Numbered from the stretch's first letter, positions 1 to 9,622 are shown. The stretch is 22,405 nucleotides of DNA from Candidatus Rifleibacteriota bacterium (GCA_028691595.1 JAQUZA010000009.1:1-22405); one strand, 5' to 3'. Notes: generated from the sequence alone by a model not told the origin. Numbers and translations: made by a program.

Positions 1-104
1 GCTGCATTACCAGCCACAATAATACCAGAGCAATTTTTATCAGGCTTTTTTCAGTCGTGATACTGATACATTAGCAGTTTTTGCCGAGCTCAACAACAAA
101 CTTT

Positions 105-2498
105 CTAGTATTCAACCTGAATTTCGATTTCGGCGGCCACATCACTGTCGGTAAGGGCACTTATGCGATGGGTACCTTGTGAAAGCGGCCAATAAGCTTC
201 ATAAGGCGGAGGTGTGCGCAGAAACTCCGAGCCATCGATCAACCAGATGACCTCTGGCACCGGCTGCGATGGAATCGCGCGCAGCAGGGCAAAGTTTTCA
301 CGACTTGAAGACATGACATAGCGATCGCCGTCATGGGGAGAAACAATTTTGATTCCTGTCTGGCTGCCAGCCTGCTGAAAAGATTCGACCCTCATCGGGC
401 CACTGGCAATTGCAATTACGGGCTCTGCCGGCGTAAGCCCCCGCAAAACCCAGGGATCTGCCACTTTGCCTGCATCTGCCAGTCGGAACGGGTCAATACT
501 GAGATATTTGCGCCTCTGGCTCAGCCAGCTGGCATAATCAGCGGGCAGATCATGAGAATCACCCGCCGATTTATGAAAGGTGCAGATCTCGGGTATAAAA
601 CTGCCGGGGGCAAAATAATCGAAGCCGACATGTTGGCAAAATTTCCCGGGCAATTGCCCCGATATTGAGCAAACCGCCAGGCGACGCAAACCTGCGGGTT
701 GTTTCGGAGCTTCAATCTGATAATTTGCTTCGAGATAATCAAGAAGGTTTTTATAAATCGGGCCGCAGGCAGTAGAACCACTAAGCGACCTGGTAGGAGC
801 CCCGGAAAAATTCCCGACCCAGAGAGCGATTACGAATCTTGAATTTACAGCAAGCAGCCAGCAGTCACGGTATTCAGTACTAGTTCCTGTTTTAATGGCT
901 ATGGGCCTTAGAGTTTTAAAAAAAGTCGGATTACCAAAGGTGAATAGCCTTGCCGAAGGGTCAGCCAGTATGTCGAAAACCTGATAGGCTGTCTGGGCAG
1001 AAATTATGTCGCTGTTGCGCTGCTGCTGGGCTTCAAAAAACTTAAGAGACTTATAACTGCCGCCATTAACAAGAACCGCATAGGCTTTTACCAGATCTAG
1101 CATGCGAATTTCAGGGTTGCCGATGGCCAGGCCGAGGCCGAAAAAATCTTCGGCTCCCGGTCTATCAGGCAACAGCTCAAGATCTACCAGCAGACGATAA
1201 AAACCTCTGATGCCCAACATATTCAGCATTTTTACCGCTGAAACGTTGAGGCTGTTTCCAAGCGCAGTTCTTATGGTAACCGGGCCATATGATTTTCGGT
1301 CAGCATTGTATGGATGATACTCGCCCTGTGGGGTTTTAAACGTCTGCATGGTATCAGGAATTACAAACGAAGGTGAATAGCCCTTTTCAAGGGCGAGCGC
1401 ATAGAGAAATGGCTTCAATATAGACCCGCCAGATCTTCTTGCCACGCAAACATTATTGAATCCACCTGCCAGAGGCCCATACTGCATTGATCCGGCCATT
1501 GCAAGAATTTCGAGAGTGCGTGAATCAACGATCATACCGCCTGCCTGCAGAGCTCCCCGTTTCAGCAATCTGGGAAGGTGCGACGACAGTGTCGAGCTCA
1601 GCAGGTTCTGAAGAGTCATATCGATGGTTGTCTTTATTGTTCCGTGCGGTGCGCCGTGTATGGCCACGGCAAGATCGCAGAAATGCGGGGCATTGAACGG
1701 TCTGTGGCGTTGCCAGGTCGGAATGTTCTCATTGACGGCATTCTTATATTGCTGCAGCGAGCATTTTCCAGCACGCAGCATCTCGTTCAGAACCCAGTTG
1801 CGACGGCGCAAAAGTCTTTTGTTACCCTCAGCATTAAAGGGGTTGAATCGGCCTGGAGCCTGAACAGCTGCAGCCAGAGTCGCGCTTTCGCCAAGATTTA
1901 GCATTTCTACGGTTTTTCCGAAAAGCAGAGTGGCTGCCATATTGATGCCACGCACGTTACCAAACATCGAAACAGCGTTGAGGTATTTTTCGAGAATCTG
2001 ATTTTTGCTCAGAGTTCCTTCAAGTCTCAAGGCCAGCAAAAGTTCCGAAATTTTAGTGGCAAGATTGCGGGGTCTCGGCCTGACAACCCTTATCAACTGT
2101 TGCGAAATGGTAGAAGCACCCGAAACAATTCTATTGCTCGTCAGGTTCTGCCAGAGCGCCCGCAAAATGGCCGGGGTATCGAAGCCGGGGTGCCTGAAAA
2201 AATTGCGGTCTTCGGCTGTCAAAATTGCCGTTACCAGCTCGGCTGAATGGCTCGCCAGAGGCGAATAAACCGAAAAGTCCCCGCTGGTTGCCGGGAAAAC
2301 ACGAAGAATACGCCCGTGCCGGTCGGTGTAAGCTCCACCATCAGCAAAGTGCTTTTCGATTAACGGCAAAGGGTCTTCGCAGAGAAAAGGCAGAGCAAAA
2401 TCACGCAAGGCCCAGGCTGATGCAGCCGCAAGCATCACGACTCCAAAAAATACAGCTATTCGTCTCATTTTCATAAAAAGGCAGTTCCAACATGACAT
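105..2498 (-). CDS. pbpC: Penicillin-binding protein 1C (bifunctional glycosyltransferase/transpeptidase)
   Basis: Class A penicillin-binding protein that polymerises and crosslinks peptidoglycan on the outer face of the inner membrane. Residues about 12-30 form the membrane anchor. The GT51 domain spans roughly 45-235, with the catalytic Glu in TAEDRNFF (E96) and the SGASTISQQL block (126-135). The transpeptidase domain carries S359-I-L-K362, S416-L-N418 and K536-T-G-T539, so both active sites look intact. A C-terminal BiPBP_C-like beta domain (about 715-797) marks the PBP1C subtype rather than PBP1A/1B. At 797 residues it is close to E. coli PbpC. The start is uncertain: an ATG at 2474 gives the more normal N-terminus MKMRRIAVFF, and neither start has a strong ribosome site. 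It ends in TAG and follows the macroglobulin gene on the same strand, the conserved pairing seen in many Gram-negatives. Confidence 0.95.
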   Translation of the reverse strand: MSCWNCLFMKMRRIAVFFGVVMLAAASAWALRDFALPFLCEDPLPLIEKHFADGGAYTDRHGRILRVFPATSGDFSVYSPLASHSAELVTAILTAEDRNFFRHPGFDTPAILRALWQNLTSNRIVSGASTISQQLIRVVRPRPRNLATKISELLLALRLEGTLSKNQILEKYLNAVSMFGNVRGINMAATLLFGKTVEMLNLGESATLAAAVQAPGRFNPFNAEGNKRLLRRRNWVLNEMLRAGKCSLQQYKNAVNENIPTWQRHRPFNAPHFCDLAVAIHGAPHGTIKTTIDMTLQNLLSSTLSSHLPRLLKRGALQAGGMIVDSRTLEILAMAGSMQYGPLAGGFNNVCVARRSGGSILKPFLYALALEKGYSPSFVIPDTMQTFKTPQGEYHPYNADRKSYGPVTIRTALGNSLNVSAVKMLNMLGIRGFYRLLVDLELLPDRPGAEDFFGLGLAIGNPEIRMLDLVKAYAVLVNGGSYKSLKFFEAQQQRNSDIISAQTAYQVFDILADPSARLFTFGNPTFFKTLRPIAIKTGTSTEYRDCWLLAVNSRFVIALWVGNFSGAPTRSLSGSTACGPIYKNLLDYLEANYQIEAPKQPAGLRRLAVCSISGQLPGKFCQHVGFDYFAPGSFIPEICTFHKSAGDSHDLPADYASWLSQRRKYLSIDPFRLADAGKVADPWVLRGLTPAEPVIAIASGPMRVESFQQAGSQTGIKIVSPHDGDRYVMSSSRENFALLRAIPSQPVPEVIWLIDGSEFLRTPPPYEAYWPLSQGTHRISALTDSDVAAEIEIQVEY

Positions 2499-2531
2499 AG
2501 AACCAGGTGTTCTGCATACGGCAGATAAACA

Positions 2532-2565
2532 GCCGCCATGATCAGGCTGAGCTGATCATGGCGGC
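2532..2565. terminator. Perfect 14-bp inverted repeat between macroglobulin gene and pbpC
   Basis: GCCGCCATGATCAG (2532-2545) and its exact reverse complement CTGATCATGGCGGC (2552-2565) are separated by six bases. On the minus strand the hairpin lies just after the macroglobulin stop (2591) and before pbpC. No uninterrupted T-run follows; the minus strand continues into a GTTTATC-type stretch. It may be a weak terminator, an attenuator that lowers pbpC relative to the macroglobulin, or an RNA-processing or stability structure. The structure is seen directly; the function is inferred. Confidence 0.5.
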
Positions 2566-2590
2566 ATAAGTTCATCTGATCGTCACCAGA

Positions 2591-5500
2591 TTATTCGGCA
2601 GGCAGAACGGTAACCATTGCTGGCACGCTCATGCCAATAATTTCAGGGTTATACATCAGTGAAATCTGTGTTGGTTTCATTTTAAAGGTTCCTTCACAGA
2701 TGGCCCTCAGGTAATAAACGAGTTTGAACCGGCCTGACCAGAAATGATTTCTGAAGGCAAGAAGTTTGTCTTTTCTCATTTCCTGGTGATTGGCATAGAA
2801 CGTATAGGCACCGTCACTGTAGTCACAGTAGTATTCTTCATCTTCGCTGCTGGCATCTGAAGGCAAAGCGTCGTTTTTCAGGGAGCTGTTAACGGGTGTA
2901 AAACCAGCTGGAATTGGGTCTTCAAGAGCCAGATTACTAAAATAAGCCCAGCGACCGTCTTTGCGTATATCATCTTCAAAAGTTACGGTAACCTTAACAA
3001 GGTCGCCGAGGCGAAATTCTTTCTTGCCATTGAGGTTTTCGAAAGTTTTTTCGACCGAGAACCCGTTGTTTACGGCTTCAACTCTTGAAGGTTGATCGGG
3101 GTATGAGTATTCCAGGCTGTAATTAACCAGTGAATTACCGCTCGAAACCAGTTTAACACCTTCCGAATTCATGAGTTCAGCACTGGCCAGGTCGATTACC
3201 TGACCATAACGGTCGAGTTTTAGCTGGCGGGTGCCTGAAGAGGTTGCAAGACTGATTTCGAGTTCTTTTTCGTTACCCGGATTCATTTTGCTGAAATATT
3301 CAGAAAGTGCAAACAGCGCAATGCCGGTATCGGCTGTAGAACTCCAGTAGCCTTTTTCCGAAAGGGTTGTCAGCAAACGACCGGCAAGATTGTCGAGCAC
3401 CTTGCGGTCTGAATTAACCGCAAGCTGAGCGAGCAGAATAAATGCATCCTGGCGGGCAGATGAATAATACCATCCCTGGCTGATCGAACGATCGGAAGGT
3501 TTGAGCTGAGCGGCCCGCCCTTCAAGTTCTTCAATCGCAGTTTCACCGACAAGAGCCTCGGCCCAGAGCAGAAGCGGGCTGCTTTCGGATTCGGTTCTGG
3601 CGAATCTGCCCTTCATAATGTCAAGATCAGCGGCCTTCAGTTTCTTGTTCATGGCCAGGTTTACTGCTGAGAGAGCCATGATGCCACGTTCGTATGCTCC
3701 GGTATTATTAGCCGAAAAAAGCCATCTGTTAAGGTAATCGAGCCCTCTGTCGAGAGCCGGGCGGTCAATTGGGTAACCAGCCCGGTCAGCCAGTGTAAGT
3801 GCCAGGATGGCATACTGCGTACCCCACCATGATTCACGGCGTTCAGAAGGCCAGTAACTGAAGCCACCTGAGCCGGTCTGCATTTTTAACAGATTACTGA
3901 AACCCTTTTCGAGAAAATTGTCTACCTGCTGAAGGGTAAATCCCGGCAATCTGCCGTCTTTTATGAGGCCACGCATTGCCGCGAGCGGAATGATCGCCGA
4001 ACTTGTCTGCTCAACACAGCCGTATGGATAACGCATCAGGTATTTGAGAGCAGGCGAAAGTCTTGCAAATGGGCTCAAGGAAAGATTCAGACGGGCCTGA
4101 AGAGCGCCTTCGGTTTCCATGCGGCTCATCGCCGCAACATAAGCCGGCACCTCAGGTTTGAGTTGTTGATCTTTGGTAAAGCTGCCTGAGATTTGCCGGT
4201 TGATCTGAGTAGAAGCTGTATTTACCGGCAATTTTCTTTCGATTGCATCGTTAAGGCCACTGAATTGACCTGCGAGCAGAATACTGCCTTCACCGGCACC
4301 GTTGTCTGCGTCGAGATTAACCTTGACTCTGCCATTGGTGAACGGTGCCAATTCAACATTACCTGACGGAATAGCCACAGTGAGATTCTTTGCTTCGGCG
4401 AGACGAACTTCAGCGGTACCGGTTTTGTTACCCTTATTATGCATGGCGACCGGAAAAACAGCTTTGTCACCAGCAGTCAGGAACGATGGGAGACCGGGTT
4501 CAATGTAAAATTCACGGCTTACCTTGAGCTGGCGATCTTTTGAGCCGAACCCGGAAGTTTTGTCGGCAGCCACGGCATATATGCGGTATGAAGTCATGCT
4601 GTCGGGCAGTTTAAATTCAATCGAGAATCTGCCACTGGCATCAGGAATCATGGCAGGATGCCAGAAAGCTACGGGTCTGAAATCGCGGCGGGCATCGAGG
4701 TCGGAAGCAATGGTTCCGGCACCCTGGTCACCACCGGTCAATGCTCTGGTTGATATGAGCTTGAACAGGTCCTGGCTGATCAGAGATGTGCGAAGATCGC
4801 CGGTATAAACACACAAAGGCAGCAAAAAATCAGTAAGGGCGCTCAGAACCGGGGTAGAATACCCGGTCAGCGACAGAACTGCCTCGTCGACGACACAGAC
4901 TGCCACCTCAGCGTTTGCCGGGCGGTTATTACGATCGGTAACCACAAAATCAATTTTTTGCTGCGCCCCTGGCAGTGCGCTCAACTCGCCAGGAAGTTCG
5001 GGAGCTATGGCAACATTTATCGCCTCAACATTGTTTTGAACCTTGATAGAGGTAAAACCAAAGTAAGTACGAGGGTATTCAGAGTCTACCTGGCTCGCAT
5101 ACAGAGGAAAGCCGCTTCGGGTCGCGGGGGCGAGCAAACCAATAAACACATTCGGGCGACAGGCTTCGGTCATGGTTTCAACAAACTCACCCTGCGCCTT
5201 GTCGAGCTTAACGACCCGGGCACTGAGAATGTCATCGCATTCCATGGTCATCAAAGCATATTCGCAGGGCCGTGGCAGAGAATATCTGATTCTAATCTTG
5301 TCGTTGACCGCGGCAACGCTGCGATCTGGCATGAGAATGACTTCGTTTTCGCTGCGGGTGCGGCTGCGATTGTTATAGTCTTCGTAAGAATCATACGAAT
5401 AACCGACTTCGAAAGTCATTGCTGCCAGCGATTCTTCGTTACCGTTGCGGCAGGAGGCCCGCAACATATAATCGCCACCGTCAGGAAGAATCAGTTCAAA

Positions 5501-8188
5501 GGTCGCTGCCCCATCGGCTATAATCTGGCGGGCGACGTGATTGCGCACCCAGCCACTAGACCAGTGATAAAAGATTGCTCCGGAAGCATCGCGCTTCTGG
5601 GTGTAAATATAACGTTTGCGCATTATTTCGAGCTGAACTTCACCCTGAGTAATCTTGTTGGAATTTTTATCCAGAACAATGACCTGCAGGGGTATTTCCT
5701 GGCCAGAGGTAAGGCCAGAGGGCAGTTTCATGATGCCCACCCTGAAAGTCGGGTCAGGAGAGAAGCTCTTAACAAGGGTTGCGGGGCGACCATCGATATC
5801 AAGAACAGTAGCCGAGATTTCGATGCTGTTGAGACCGCTCATAACTGCCTGAGAAACAGGCAGCGAAACGACAAGTTCGCCATCTTTAGACAGCACAGAG
5901 TTGCCTGATTCGATCAGTTCTCTCTGCCCGTCGCTGTTGCCAAAATGAAACAGTGGATATTTGCTGACTTCAGCATTGCGTTCAGTGAGGTAGGCTGTCC
6001 ATTGCACTTTTGAATGGCGCAAAGGGCCACCGGTATAATAGCTGCTGCCCACCCGGCAGTTCAAAAACAGCTGGTCGATATCTTTGCCGACGATCTGCCT
6101 TATTTTGCGCTTCTCGGTGGTCATAGCGAGTTCGACAAAATGGCGGGGAGGCTCGAATTCCTGCACCTGAAAACCGGTGCCGGCAAGCAGAGGCTTTGTT
6201 GATTCGTCGCTTTCAGATGAGCTGCTGTTATTGTTTGTTTCAGGAGCCTTTTCCGGGCGATTCATGAGAAAATTCCAGCGTGGGTCGCGTTTAACGGTCT
6301 TTCCATCGACCTTTTCATCATCAGCGGGAACGATGCGAATATTATACTGCCCGAGCGGCATATGAGTCTTAACTTCGAATGTGCCTGAGCAGGTTCCGAA
6401 TTCGTTGAGCTCAAGGGTCTCATATGCAGAGAGATCGCCGCGCGGATTCGTGATTGAGACCTCGACACTGAGCCCTTCAGGAGAAACAATGCTCTTATCG
6501 ACGAAGTCACGAATTGTGGCTTTCCAGAACACCTTTTCGCCGGGCCGATAAACCCCGCGTTCAGTAAAAACATGCCCGCGTTTGGAAAGGTTGAGAAGCT
6601 GATCTGGTGCAGCCTGCTGTACTGCTGACGAATAGAAGCGATTGCTGTTGAGTTTGATAAAGCAGCTGTCAGTTGTTCCGGCGACGGCGGCAATGACAAG
6701 ATCGGAAATCTTCAAGCCGGCCATGCCCTTTTCAGGGGTGTTATTTTTGAGCATCAGCCATGGATATTCAAGCTTTTCATCGATCTTAAGCAAACCCTCG
6801 TGCGAGGTGCGCCCCGGGAAGTATGATCGGCCGTCACCGGTGAGCAGCATTACCGGCACATCTGCAACGGGTCGGCCAGTCTCGAGTGAGGTCAACCAGA
6901 GAAGCAGTTCGCGGGCACTGAATTTATAGGTCAGCGAATAATCGGTTATCTGAAAGAGGCGAGCCGCGCTCTGGCCATCTGCCGATTCAGTTTCGCTCAC
7001 TTTTACGACCACAGAACCGCCTTTTTCGGGTTCGGGGCGGTAGTCAAGGGGCAATGAGAAGAAGAATTCACGATCAGGGTCGTCTGAACCCATAAATGCC
7101 TGGCTGTCAGAAGAAAAGGCCGGTTCGAGAAAGTTCTTGAGATCGCCATATTGTGCGTCTGCAGCCACCTGTTTAAGTGCTTCATGTTGCTGCACGAACT
7201 TAACCATCATGTTGTCGATTTCGGCAGCACGCTTTTTGATTTCGCGGTCGATGGAAGCATCGATGCGCATGGCACTCGAATCAACGGGGCGTTTTTCTTC
7301 TGCTTCTGGAAATGCAGTCAATGAATCAAGAGCGGCACCGAAAAAGGCGGGCACTCTCATCAGCTGAGCCCTGAAATTACCGATGCTGGTAAAACTCAGG
7401 GGCACCATCTGCAGGCTGCGCAGTTCGAGAACCGAGCGATCTGCGGTGAACGATATCTGAGGTTCAGGACCCTTGCAGACAAATTCGGCGCGGCCGTTAT
7501 TAAGCAGTTGTGACTCGCCTTCAACCTCGCCTCCAGCGATTCGAATTTCATATTTTCGCCCGGTAACAAATTTGCCACTGACTTTGTAAGCATTTCGATT
7601 ACTGTAATACTGACGGTCAACAGTAAAATAACCGATGGAGGGAAAAATCCGGACATGCTTTTTGAGGCGATAATCTCTAACGTTGTGGGTCAGATCGATC
7701 AAAATGCCTTTGTCGGAAATACTATCAAAATAGGCTTCGCTGCCGGTCATCGAAATGGCGTTTTGAGTTTTGACGCTGAGAATTGAATCTGCAGCCAGGC
7801 TGGCCGATTTATCAGCAGCCTGAAGGCCTTTTCCAATGGTTATTTCAAGAGTACCGGTTGCCTGAGACAGCTTTTCGGGGCCGACGATAAACACCTTACG
7901 TTCTGACGGCAGGGGTTTGTCGTGGTCTTTTTCGCCGTGTTCAAGGACATTAAATATTCTGTAATTAAGGTTTCCCTTGTTAAAACGGCATTTCAATCTT
8001 TTTGACAATTCAACAGACGAAACCGGCAGGCTGAATTCGAGCTTAAGTCGCCAGTCTGTTGGTTGCAGCGCGCCTTCTAAAGAGAATGAAGAGCTCAATT
8101 CAAGGGCTGAGTCTGCAAAAGCTATGCCAGAAGACACGGCAATCATGCAGATTACAGCAAGAACAACGAAAACGCCTTTTCTTAACAT
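2591..8188 (-). CDS. Bacterial alpha-2-macroglobulin (YfhM/ECAM-type, thioester-containing)
   Basis: Large periplasmic protease trap. Attacking proteases cleave a bait region, which exposes a thioester that links covalently to them. The thioester motif is intact as Y-G-C-V-E-Q near residue 1391 of 1865. Upstream lie an MG2-type block (GVYRPGEKVFWKA, near residue 544) and the A2M core block (FRPVAFWHPAMIPDASG, near 1170). The thioester/helical domain and C-terminal receptor-like beta domain follow. The signal peptide LRKGVFVVLAVICMIAV ends near AFA-DS and has no lipobox, unlike the E. coli protein, which is a lipoprotein. I chose the ATG at 8188 because GAGGGG (8201-8196) sits seven bases upstream; the in-frame extension to 8227 would start upstream of the likely promoter. 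pbpC follows on the same strand, so the pair probably protects and repairs the wall after outer-membrane breach. TAA stop. Confidence 0.94.
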   Translation of the reverse strand: MLRKGVFVVLAVICMIAVSSGIAFADSALELSSSFSLEGALQPTDWRLKLEFSLPVSSVELSKRLKCRFNKGNLNYRIFNVLEHGEKDHDKPLPSERKVFIVGPEKLSQATGTLEITIGKGLQAADKSASLAADSILSVKTQNAISMTGSEAYFDSISDKGILIDLTHNVRDYRLKKHVRIFPSIGYFTVDRQYYSNRNAYKVSGKFVTGRKYEIRIAGGEVEGESQLLNNGRAEFVCKGPEPQISFTADRSVLELRSLQMVPLSFTSIGNFRAQLMRVPAFFGAALDSLTAFPEAEEKRPVDSSAMRIDASIDREIKKRAAEIDNMMVKFVQQHEALKQVAADAQYGDLKNFLEPAFSSDSQAFMGSDDPDREFFFSLPLDYRPEPEKGGSVVVKVSETESADGQSAARLFQITDYSLTYKFSARELLLWLTSLETGRPVADVPVMLLTGDGRSYFPGRTSHEGLLKIDEKLEYPWLMLKNNTPEKGMAGLKISDLVIAAVAGTTDSCFIKLNSNRFYSSAVQQAAPDQLLNLSKRGHVFTERGVYRPGEKVFWKATIRDFVDKSIVSPEGLSVEVSITNPRGDLSAYETLELNEFGTCSGTFEVKTHMPLGQYNIRIVPADDEKVDGKTVKRDPRWNFLMNRPEKAPETNNNSSSSESDESTKPLLAGTGFQVQEFEPPRHFVELAMTTEKRKIRQIVGKDIDQLFLNCRVGSSYYTGGPLRHSKVQWTAYLTERNAEVSKYPLFHFGNSDGQRELIESGNSVLSKDGELVVSLPVSQAVMSGLNSIEISATVLDIDGRPATLVKSFSPDPTFRVGIMKLPSGLTSGQEIPLQVIVLDKNSNKITQGEVQLEIMRKRYIYTQKRDASGAIFYHWSSGWVRNHVARQIIADGAATFELILPDGGDYMLRASCRNGNEESLAAMTFEVGYSYDSYEDYNNRSRTRSENEVILMPDRSVAAVNDKIRIRYSLPRPCEYALMTMECDDILSARVVKLDKAQGEFVETMTEACRPNVFIGLLAPATRSGFPLYASQVDSEYPRTYFGFTSIKVQNNVEAINVAIAPELPGELSALPGAQQKIDFVVTDRNNRPANAEVAVCVVDEAVLSLTGYSTPVLSALTDFLLPLCVYTGDLRTSLISQDLFKLISTRALTGGDQGAGTIASDLDARRDFRPVAFWHPAMIPDASGRFSIEFKLPDSMTSYRIYAVAADKTSGFGSKDRQLKVSREFYIEPGLPSFLTAGDKAVFPVAMHNKGNKTGTAEVRLAEAKNLTVAIPSGNVELAPFTNGRVKVNLDADNGAGEGSILLAGQFSGLNDAIERKLPVNTASTQINRQISGSFTKDQQLKPEVPAYVAAMSRMETEGALQARLNLSLSPFARLSPALKYLMRYPYGCVEQTSSAIIPLAAMRGLIKDGRLPGFTLQQVDNFLEKGFSNLLKMQTGSGGFSYWPSERRESWWGTQYAILALTLADRAGYPIDRPALDRGLDYLNRWLFSANNTGAYERGIMALSAVNLAMNKKLKAADLDIMKGRFARTESESSPLLLWAEALVGETAIEELEGRAAQLKPSDRSISQGWYYSSARQDAFILLAQLAVNSDRKVLDNLAGRLLTTLSEKGYWSSTADTGIALFALSEYFSKMNPGNEKELEISLATSSGTRQLKLDRYGQVIDLASAELMNSEGVKLVSSGNSLVNYSLEYSYPDQPSRVEAVNNGFSVEKTFENLNGKKEFRLGDLVKVTVTFEDDIRKDGRWAYFSNLALEDPIPAGFTPVNSSLKNDALPSDASSEDEEYYCDYSDGAYTFYANHQEMRKDKLLAFRNHFWSGRFKLVYYLRAICEGTFKMKPTQISLMYNPEIIGMSVPAMVTVLPAE

Positions 8189-8195
8189 TTGTTTA

Positions 8196-8223
8196 CCCCT
8201 CGTTATTTGTTGACCACATTCTA
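8196..8223 (-). promoter_or_regulatory. Extended -10 promoter and ribosome site for the macroglobulin gene
   Basis: On the minus strand TAGAAT (8223-8218) is preceded by TG plus one base, giving an extended -10 TGCTAGAAT. The putative -35 (TGAAAA, 16-bp spacer) is poor, as is common with extended -10 promoters. GAGGGG (8201-8196) is the Shine-Dalgarno, seven bases before the ATG at 8188. The expected 5' leader is only about 20-25 bases. This arrangement excludes the longer start at 8227. Confidence 0.5.
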
Positions 8224-8273
8224 GCATACCGCAACAAACTTTTCAGCATTTTACGGCGAGGCATTTTGTGGGC

Positions 8274-8303
8274 TTGCCTCAGAGGATAATTATGGTCTAA
8301 GAT
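8274..8303 (+). promoter_or_regulatory. Candidate sigma-70-type promoter for the 8331-11795 operon
   Basis: TTGCCT (8274-8279) and TAAGAT (8298-8303) are separated by 18 bases. They lie about 28 bases upstream of the ATG at 8331, in the divergent region shared with the macroglobulin gene. The match is moderate and no second candidate of equal quality is seen. Confidence 0.4.
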
Positions 8304-8330
8304 GATAACTGAAAAACGGAGGGCCTGATC

Positions 8331-9605
8331 ATGAGAAACATAATTAGCAACAGAATGAGCAGGAGATTATCGACCATAATTTTGTTATTGACTGTTCTGT
8401 ATAGTCTGAGTGCTTCAGCACAGCCGCCCACGGCTGTTAAGCCTGATAGTAGTGAACTGATAACCCCGGTCAATGCCCAGCCCCTGTCGATAGAGACTAT
8501 GGCCAGGCGACGCGGCCTGGTTGTTGACACGCCCGCAAAAAACCTGATCATTTTTTGCACCTCGGGTTTTACTGGTGCTTCTGCCGCTTTTCGTGATGCC
8601 TATATCAGCACCCGGCGTGATGCAATCCGCTGGCAGGGCTTTCAGCTCATTTACCCTGCCTGGGCTGATCGACATAAGGGCGCAAAAAACAACATCATTC
8701 TTGCCCTCAGTCAATTTGGCAAGCGCCTTATACTTGCCAGCGACCATAATTTTGCTCTGCCAGGGCTCGTGACAGGCAAAGATTCACCCGAACAGGCAGA
8801 CATTGGGCCCTTTTCAATGGCAATAAGCTTATCAGACAATGCTGATGCAGCTGGACGGGCTATTTTAACCGGAGATTCAGCCTCAGAACCTGAAACAGCA
8901 ACTGATCTGAGGGGTCTCGAAAAACTTTTTGCCGGCAACAGCCAGAAGTTAATCGCATGCCTGAATCTTGCTGAAACTGCCAGGCCCGGCTTTGCCGAGA
9001 TCGTTTCGGCAATGATCAGCAGGGCTGCTCTGGCACCTGATGGTTTTTGTGCCATCATCAATCTTTCAGCTGTGGGCAGACATCGCAGCAACAACCATTT
9101 CACCAGAATGCTCGAGAGCATGAAACTGCGCGAAACACTGCTAAACCAGCTGGAAACTTTTACCACGAGCAGAAAAGACACGCTGCTGATTGTTCTCGAT
9201 GAACCAGAAAACGGGCAATGGCAGGCCGGTGAGCAGTTTTCGGCTGCCGAATTTGTCAAAACCCTTAAAGAACTTCCAACCCTCTTCGGAAAACTGACTC
9301 TTAAGGAAACAAATATCGCAGCAGAATTAAAAGGCCTTGGCTCTGAATTCAGTTTTGCGGTAAATGAGATAGTTGAAGCCTTTAATCAAGGCAATCATGA
9401 TAAGGCTCGGCACCTGATCGAAGAAGCGGTCAACAGAAGATTCACAATTTCCTTCAGTAGTTCGCAGAAAGAAGGCAGTTGTGCCGGACACACGATTCTT
9501 GCGCAGGGTCAGAATGCCGATCTTTTTTTTGGAATCAGTTCTTTCCCTGAATTTTTCAGACGACTCAGCCTGGCCATTGGTATTGAAACAGGCTCAAAAC
9601 CATAA
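8331..9605 (+). CDS. Exported alkaline-phosphatase-fold protein with degenerate active site
   Basis: 424 residues with a Sec signal peptide (1-30, ending SLSASA-Q), so it is probably periplasmic. The start has GGAGG about nine bases upstream. I read the fold as PhoA-family alkaline phosphatase. AKNLIIFCTSGFTG (69-82) matches the first strand, which normally reads N-V-I-x-x-x-G-D-G-M-G. Residues 238-256 match the family block GFxxxxEGGxIDHAxH but read GFCAIIN...RHRSNNH. Residues 283-296 match dTLvvxtaDHETGG but read DTLLIVLDEPENGQ. The C-terminal A-Q-G-Q-N-A-D-L-F-F-G (391-401) matches A-Y-G-P-G-A-E-L-F-x-G. The Asp/Glu/His metal ligands and a clear D-S-A nucleophile are all missing, which suggests a pseudoenzyme with a binding or scaffold role. 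It is first in a three-gene plus-strand unit, 17 bp before the next gene. Alternative: an unrelated alpha/beta exported protein. Confidence 0.6.
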   Translation: MRNIISNRMSRRLSTIILLLTVLYSLSASAQPPTAVKPDSSELITPVNAQPLSIETMARRRGLVVDTPAKNLIIFCTSGFTGASAAFRDAYISTRRDAIRWQGFQLIYPAWADRHKGAKNNIILALSQFGKRLILASDHNFALPGLVTGKDSPEQADIGPFSMAISLSDNADAAGRAILTGDSASEPETATDLRGLEKLFAGNSQKLIACLNLAETARPGFAEIVSAMISRAALAPDGFCAIINLSAVGRHRSNNHFTRMLESMKLRETLLNQLETFTTSRKDTLLIVLDEPENGQWQAGEQFSAAEFVKTLKELPTLFGKLTLKETNIAAELKGLGSEFSFAVNEIVEAFNQGNHDKARHLIEEAVNRRFTISFSSSQKEGSCAGHTILAQGQNADLFFGISSFPEFFRRLSLAIGIETGSKP

Positions 9606-9622
9606 GTATCCCGGAGAAAAGC

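Noticed and set aside
1..60. Minus-strand stretch reading like a hydrophobic signal sequence after pbpC
   Set aside because: There is no usable start codon or ribosome site in that frame, and the window ends before it can be extended. Nothing else is visible in 1-104.
4958..5908. 316-codon open frame on the plus strand
   Set aside because: It lies fully antisense inside the macroglobulin gene, shows no recognisable domain or ribosome site, and the minus-strand protein has continuous conserved motifs here.
8189..8227. 13-residue longer N-terminus for the macroglobulin
   Set aside because: It would place the start codon upstream of the extended -10 box, and the 8188 start has the proper GAGGGG site and signal peptide.
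8374..8756. GACCATAATTTTG present twice in the phosphatase-fold gene
   Set aside because: A short 13-mer in coding sequence, in different protein contexts, with no third copy; most likely chance.
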